A program made the position numbers and the translations under genes. A stretch of DNA of 64,000 bases from Parasponia andersonii (Eukaryota; Streptophyta; Magnoliopsida; Rosales; Cannabaceae). Numbering within the stretch: the first letter of the stretch is position 1; each line of letters starts with the position of its first letter. The notes beneath the pieces were generated by a model. That model saw nothing but the letters and a program-made list of their open reading frames with translations, did no database searches and was not told where the DNA came from. This document shows positions 58,861-64,000 of this stretch, piece after piece. The stretch is from contig JXTB01000425.1 of NCBI GenBank assembly GCA_002914805.1, positions 287,539 through 351,538 of the forward strand, written 5' to 3'.

Positions 58861-59660
58861 TTCTATAACTTTAGACAATCTTTCTTCTAATGTACTTTCT
58901 CATGACAAAAGGCACATTCATCCTTACAAGGTCTTTCCTTGGAATGAGATCTACCCTTTTTCTCCTACTTATGACTTCGACTATGTCCTCTGACTGTAAG
59001 TGGTTCTGCTGGCATGTCTCTATTCTCCTTTTGATTTTTCTTCCAAATCTCATTATTGTACAATGCAGCACTCACTTCATCGAAGGATTAATTTTTCCTT
59101 CCGATGAAGTAAAGTAATACAAAGATGATCTAATTCATCAGGTAGGGACCTAATTAATATCATTGTTTTATCCCTATCTTTAAATGTTTTATCCAAATTC
59201 AAAAAATCTACAATCGAATGGTTGAAAGTATCAATGTGGTCACCAATAGTCATACCAGGCTTCAACTGGAGGTAGAAAAGTATCTTCTTCAAGTATGGAC
59301 AGTTCTTATTTCTCTTCTTCATATACTTCTCGAGTGCCTTCTACAGCTTACGTGCAAAAGTCTCCCTTATGAATGGATACTTCTATTCTCTTCAAAGACA
59401 TAAGTTGATCGTACTGCAAGCTTGACAATTGATCCTCTCCTATTCTTTATCATCTATTATTCCGTGTTTATCTCTTTAAGAGTAATATCCTGATCTTGTT
59501 GACATAAACCATCTAATACCTTACATTACCATAAGCTCAAGTTATTTCGACCATCAAATTTCTCGACATTAATTTTTGTACTAGTCAAAGTCTTCATCTT
59601 TGTCAGCATTGACGAAAATTCTGACATTTCTGCTAATATTTCAAATAGCTACCAAACAAA
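58861..59660 (-). pseudogene. Tork Copia gag
   Basis: UBN2-type gag: 59077-59322 reads LKPGMTIGDHIDTFNHSIVD then RSLPDELDHLCITLLHRK. The zinc knuckle near 58880-58920 keeps all four ligands (CAFCHEKVH, stop, KKDC), but a stop codon sits inside it. The N-terminal part (59323-59660) is broken by stops. Confidence 0.8.
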
Positions 59661-59678
59661 ATCTAGGGTGAACATAGC

Positions 59679-59690
59679 GCTCTAATACCA
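59679..59690 (-). other. Primer binding site of Tork Copia, tRNA-Met type
   Basis: The minus strand reads TGGTATTAGAGC, one base from the TGGTATCAGAGC consensus, just after the 5' LTR. Confidence 0.8.
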
Positions 59691-59693
59691 CTT

Positions 59694-60096
59694 ATTAGGC
59701 AATGGAATCACAACTACTCCAAATGCTTATGCTTAATACTAAGATAATATTAAATATAAACTACCAACTAGCTATTGAATTAACAAAATCAGAAAATGTA
59801 CAAAAAATACTAAATGCAAAAATAAAGGAGAACACAAAATTTAGCGAAATTCGATAAATTACTTACATTCTTGAGGCATTGCTGACCACTTCACTAATTT
59901 CAAATAACAAAAAATACAAAATCTAGGCTATAATATAAAAACCTAGAAATAAATAGGAAAATAGGTAAAAATAAAACAATATAGGTCTTTATAAATAAAG
60001 GTCATCACCAATAGAGAACTAATTTTTGGGATGATTAAAATTAATTGTGGTAGATTTTATTTTTAGCCAACTGTAATTCCCAAATACTCATACACA
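59694..60096 (-). repeat. 5' LTR of Tork Copia
   Basis: Lies between the primer site and a minus-strand TGTGTATGAG start at 60096. A minus-strand TTTATAAAGACC box near 59985-59998 may be the promoter. No partner LTR exists in the window, so the exact ends are approximate. Confidence 0.6.
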
Positions 60097-60233
60097 AATG
60101 ATGTGAGACAAAGCGCAAAACAATTACAAAAGCAAACAAGCCAAATTCTAGCAAAAATTTAAAAGAAAGGTATGACTACTAGAAAATTGTGATACTCCCA
60201 AAAGCTCATTATGACTGGATTACATGCGCTTAC
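60097..60233. other. Short junction, nothing recognised
   Basis: AT-rich sequence between the Tork LTR and the next Copia gag remnant; no feature supported. Confidence 0.5.
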
Positions 60234-63200
60234 AGGATTTTAAAATAGTCAGGGAATATTATTTAGCAATGTTTAAAATTACTTTTCAGTTGAAATAATA
60301 AAGAGAAAAGATTACTCATGCCTCGAATATTATCTTGCAGCAATAATTGTAAAAGCATGCTTTTAAAATGTTTTCTGAATTAATTTCATATTTACTTATT
60401 ACTAAATAGAATGATGAACTATCAATGAAAAACCACAAAACTCGCCTGACTAGTTCAACAATATTTTCTGAAGCAAATGCTATATCATCTAACAATTATG
60501 GCTAAAATCGTGGTTGTGGACATGTCCAAAATCATGGTTATGATCGAGGTCGGGATCATAGTCAAAGTCGAAATTTTCTTGTTATCATAATTCTAAGAAA
60601 GCCACAGCTCAACAGAAGTGAGAGAATAATGAAGAGATTCAAGAGACAGGGAAAGTTCCACACAATAAACTACTCAAAAATGTTGAAAACCTTTGCTATA
60701 AATATGGTATGAAAGGACATTGGTCGCATACATATCATACGTCTAAACATCTTTTGACCTTTATCAAACCTCACTCAAAGGAAAAAGAAGAATGGAGTAT
60801 AAACAAACTTCTTTGACCATAATGATCCTGTGGATATTACCCATTTGTATATTTCAGTCTTCTTTGAGAATTTAACTGAGAAAAATTAAATTATGCAGGT
60901 AATAATATGAATATATCTCTCTATTATTGATGTTATATTTTAAGAAAAAATTTAATATGATATTTAATGTCTTCTTGATGTATCATCTTTATTATTATTA
61001 ATATATCATAGTAATTCTTAAATATAAGAAGTATATCACAAATTTATCATTATCAAAGGCTAACGTGAATACAATTTTTGGGGTTACAAACTTGATTAAA
61101 GGCTATAGAAGAGCTATAATTATGTTACCTAGAGAAACCAAATTAATTATAAATGATACTTTATTTTCTAGCAAATTCAAAAAAAAAATTGCTAATTAAG
61201 TTTCAAAGATATATATCATAATAGATATCACATTGAGACCACAAATGAGAATAGTGTAGAGTGCCTCTACATTATTTATATTATCTTAAACAAGAAGTAA
61301 ATACTGGAAAAATTATAAGCTTTTTCTTCTAGAATGTATTACATATTAATAAGTACAATTGAATCACACAATGTGATGATCAAAAGGACTTTTGATCTTA
61401 AAGTTTTCTCTCTTTGGCATAACTATCTAAGTCATCCTACGTTAATTATGCTACAAAGAATTATTAAAAACTCACAAAGATATCTATTAAAGAACCAAAA
61501 GATTCTTTTGTCCAATGAATTTTCTATGTAGTTTGTTCCTAAGATAAATTAATTATCAGACCATCTCCAATTAAAGTTGCAATTGAATCTCTCGCCTTTC
61601 TAGAAAAAAAAAATTATGGAGATATATGTAGGAATATTCATCCAAGATGTGGAATATTTAGATACTTTATGGTATTACTTAAATATTTTGGTCACATATC
61701 TACTTATTATCTACCTACAATGTTGCATTTGCAATATTTCTTGCTCAATTGATATAATTAAGGGCATAATTCACGGACTATACAATAAACACAAATCATC
61801 TTGATAATGTTAGTGAGTTTGTATCTCAATATTTTAATAATTATTGTGAATCAATTCGAATTAATATTGAATATCTTGTTACCTACACATATACATAGAA
61901 TGGTCTAGCTGAATAATTTATTAAACATTTTCAGTTAATTGCAAGACCATTATTAATGAGAACAAAATTACATATTTTCACTTAGGAGTATATCGTATTA
62001 AATGATGTAGCCTTTGTTTACATCAGACCAACTGGTGATAAAAAATACTCCCTATTACAACTTGTTTTTGGTCGAGAACTAAATATTTCTTATCTACAAG
62101 TTGTTGGTAGCACAGTATACATGCCAATCACTCCATCATAACACACCAAGATAGGTCCTCAAAGAAGTTTGAGAATTTATGTTGGTTTTGAATATCCTTC
62201 TATCATCAAATATCTTAAACACTTAACATATGATGTTTTTACAACACGATTGCCAATTGTCAATTTAATGAACCGAATTCCCAGCGTTAGGGGGAGAAAA
62301 GCAAAAGTTAGATAAACAACTTAAAATTTCATAGATGCATCAACATCATCTCATTTTGATCTCATAGTAATCAATGTGAACTGGAAGTTTATAGAATTAT
62401 ATATTAACAAAACATTACAAACTAGTTTCCAGATGCATTCACTGATACGAAGAAAATGACTAAGTCACATATACCAGCTGTGAATTCTCCAGTCAGATTG
62501 ATAACTTTATCAGACAATTCTTGACTATAAAAATAAATAAGTCTAAGGCACGTCTAAAGCATAGTAGATCAATCGGCTCTAAAGATAAATCTCGAGGAAG
62601 AAAAAGTAATGTGTTAAAGAAATTAGTTATCCTGAATAAAGAACTCCTAAAGAGGTGCAGGTACCTGATATTATTGAAAACAGAGAGATCTTAATAAGTT
62701 ATGCCAGCTCAGGAAAAGAATGAACTTGCGATGAAATTATTGTTGAAAATATATTTATATTTATAGTAGCTACTAACATAATAAATAAAAATGAGAATCT
62801 TGAACCAAAATTCGTTGAAGAATATCGATGTAGAATTGATCAGCCAAAATGGAAAAATGTAATTCAGGAAGAATTGAATTCTCTTGGAAAGAGAGAAGTA
62901 TTTGGACATGTTATCCAAACACATGAAGGTGTGAATTTAGTAGGGTACAAATGAGTCTTTATACAAAAACAAAATGAGAAAAATGAGAGTCACCGAGTTA
63001 AAACTCACAATGAATTTTTGGCACCGATGATGGCACTAAGTCTCGACTACTTAGCAAGCTGCACCTCACACACACTTACACAAAGTAAGTATTAAGCAAC
63101 ACCAACATTTAAAAGGGACAAAAGCTCACAAGGAAAGTACGCTTAATCTTCTCAGATGGAAATACACACTTTTATTACTTTCACAAAAGTGTTTATAGTC

Positions 63201-63908
63201 AGTCTAGGCAGGGATCACTCAAGGTTCTTTCTACTGTCTTCTCTGCCTTGCACAACCGCACTATTTATAAGCAACTTGGCTAACAATCCTAGCCATCTAG
63301 GCAATCTAGTTAGACAAAGTATCTAGACACAAATCCAGGCTGCAGAGTTCCTCATCCTGCACATGCCACATGCCTACTCGTTTCTGGCACACTCTCGCGC
63401 ACTAGCATGAGATTCAAAGCACGACTTGTGGTACAAAGTTTCTCATAAAGACCCAGTATAGATTTTGAGGAGGCATATTCTACTGAGGTGGATGTGATTA
63501 TATTATGATTCTTAATTAGTTTGGTATTCTTTAAAGGACTTGAAATATGATGGATATTATAATATCATATTTATATGGATTACTTGATGGTGGTATTTAT
63601 ATGGAAATGCTTGAAAGATTTAAAGTATCTAAAGTACTTAATTAAATACCTTAGGAAATATATTCAATAAAATTATAAAGATATATAGGCTAAAGCAATC
63701 TGGACATATATGGTATAATCGCCACAATGAATATCTTTTGAGTGAAGGATATTTGAACAATCTTATTTGTTCATGTGTTTTTATTAAGAGCTCAAAAACC
63801 GAATTTGATTATTGTAGTATATGTCGATGATTTAAATATTATTAAGACTTCTGAATAGCTTAACGAGGCAATAGAATATCTAAAGAAAGACCCACTGAGT
63901 ATCCGAAT
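60234..63908 (+). mobile_element. Decayed plus-strand Copia element
   Basis: Collinear Copia remnants with very many stops. Gag tail with a Gly/Arg/His-rich stretch (60500-60580), and a zinc knuckle (CYKYGMKGHWSHTY, 60691-60735) where two cysteines read tyrosine. Next a trace of the inter-domain region, the pre-integrase block SLWHNYLSHPTLIMLQRIIK (61411-61475), and integrase fragments to about 62300. A linker with GSKDKSRGRK (62578-62606) leads to the RT start (62840-63010), which is interrupted by an insertion. RT resumes at about 63448 (RPSIDFEEAYS) to the YVDDL box (63820-63834). Left LTR and 5' gag are not visible; the clade is not assigned. Confidence 0.78.
63019..63435. mobile_element. 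~420-bp insertion in Copia RT, possible solo LTR
   Basis: Interrupts the RT between VKTHNEF and RPSIDFEE. The plus-strand ends are TGGCACC and GGTACA, so TG...CA with weakly inverted termini. The minus strand has a TTATAAATAG box near 63270. The flanking pentamers ATTTT and AAGTT do not match well, so the borders are tentative. Confidence 0.5.
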
Positions 63909-64000
63909 TGTAAAAACCCGGAATTTTCGAGGGTAATTTGGGCATTTTACCAATTTTCCGGATAAAATATTATGGGGACTAATTTGCAAAAGTTTTGTTC
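63909..64000 (+). repeat. Start of a Tekay-like Gypsy LTR, cut by window end
   Basis: Begins TGTAAAAACCCGG, followed by TTTTCGAGGGTAATTTGGGC and TTTTACC. The Gypsy LTR in 6961-8892 starts on its own strand with TGTAAAATCTCG, then TATCGAGGGCAAAAGGGTC and TTTTGACC, so the two are related. A preceding CGAAT (63904-63908) would be the target duplication. Confidence 0.55.

Larger units (their letters stand above)
40355..60096 (-). mobile_element. Tork-type Copia element, split by two Athila insertions
   Basis: Minus-strand element in three collinear pieces: 5' LTR, primer site, gag, integrase and RT start (60096-57151); RT middle (49450-49148); RT end and RNase H (41436-40355). Across each insertion the protein reads on: LSQLSKNKKAIGCKWVYAK after the Athila-2 site, and KIYMSLPEG then FKIAGKE across the Athila-1 site. 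The 3' LTR and the end of RNase H are missing; a different LTR-like fragment abuts instead. Confidence 0.85.

Noticed and set aside
1-64000. CRISPR arrays, bacterial operons, tRNA or rRNA genes
   Set aside because: No regularly spaced short repeats, Shine-Dalgarno-led gene strings, or cloverleaf/rRNA sequence seen; tRNA-like matches are retroelement primer sites.

Overview
The window reads as repeat-dense heterochromatin or intergenic DNA of a eudicot plant. It is AT-rich and contains plant-type L1 LINEs (DUF4283 ORF1, plant RNase H tail), Ty3/Gypsy chromovirus (Tekay-like) and Athila elements, and Ty1/Copia elements of the SIRE and Tork types. One intron-containing plant methyltransferase gene sits among them. 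The species cannot be named from the sequence. An 808-base run of N (13310-14117) marks an assembly gap.

Layout. 1-15475: a plus-strand L1 LINE (LINE-A). Its ORF1 is split by a minus-strand Tekay-like Gypsy element (561-8892) with a perfect 5-bp target duplication (AATAT), and its ORF2 is split by the gap plus the right part of an unrelated LTR (14118-14939). 15533-18307: AT-rich sequence with small palindromic repeats. 18321-23349: a second L1 (LINE-B), complete with poly(A) and a 12-13 bp target duplication, but with no recognisable ORF1. 24258-29251 (minus): a seven-exon gene for a PMT-family S-adenosylmethionine-dependent methyltransferase. All splice junctions join in frame to give 598 residues. 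It is the only host gene that looks intact.

30221-39951: a SIRE-type Copia locus with three LTR copies. The arrangement is best explained by tandem duplication of an element plus its 3' flank, followed by collapse of the first copy to a solo LTR. 40355-60096: a minus-strand Tork-type Copia element split into three pieces by two Athila-type Gypsy insertions. Athila-1 (41437-49147, minus, TSD CCTTC) keeps gag-protease but has no RT, RNase H or integrase. Athila-2 (49451-57150, plus) has lost everything left of the RNase H tail. It keeps integrase and carries two extra plus-strand ORFs in the position where env-like genes sit: an unrecognised ORF (52891-53439) and an intronless full-length copy of a cytokinin-activating LOG enzyme gene (53692-54291) with two in-frame stops. 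A TATA-like box and a good splice-acceptor tract lie just upstream of the LOG ORF. 60234-63908: a decayed plus-strand Copia element with a ~420-bp insertion. 63909-64000: the start of another Tekay-like LTR, cut by the window edge.

How it fits together: the region records several rounds of nested insertion (LINE then Gypsy; Tork then two Athilas; SIRE inserted beside an LTR-like fragment). Coding parts show G-to-A/C-to-T type damage at catalytic and zinc-binding codons. The most interesting item is the LOG gene carried by the Athila-type retrotransposon together with the unknown ORF.
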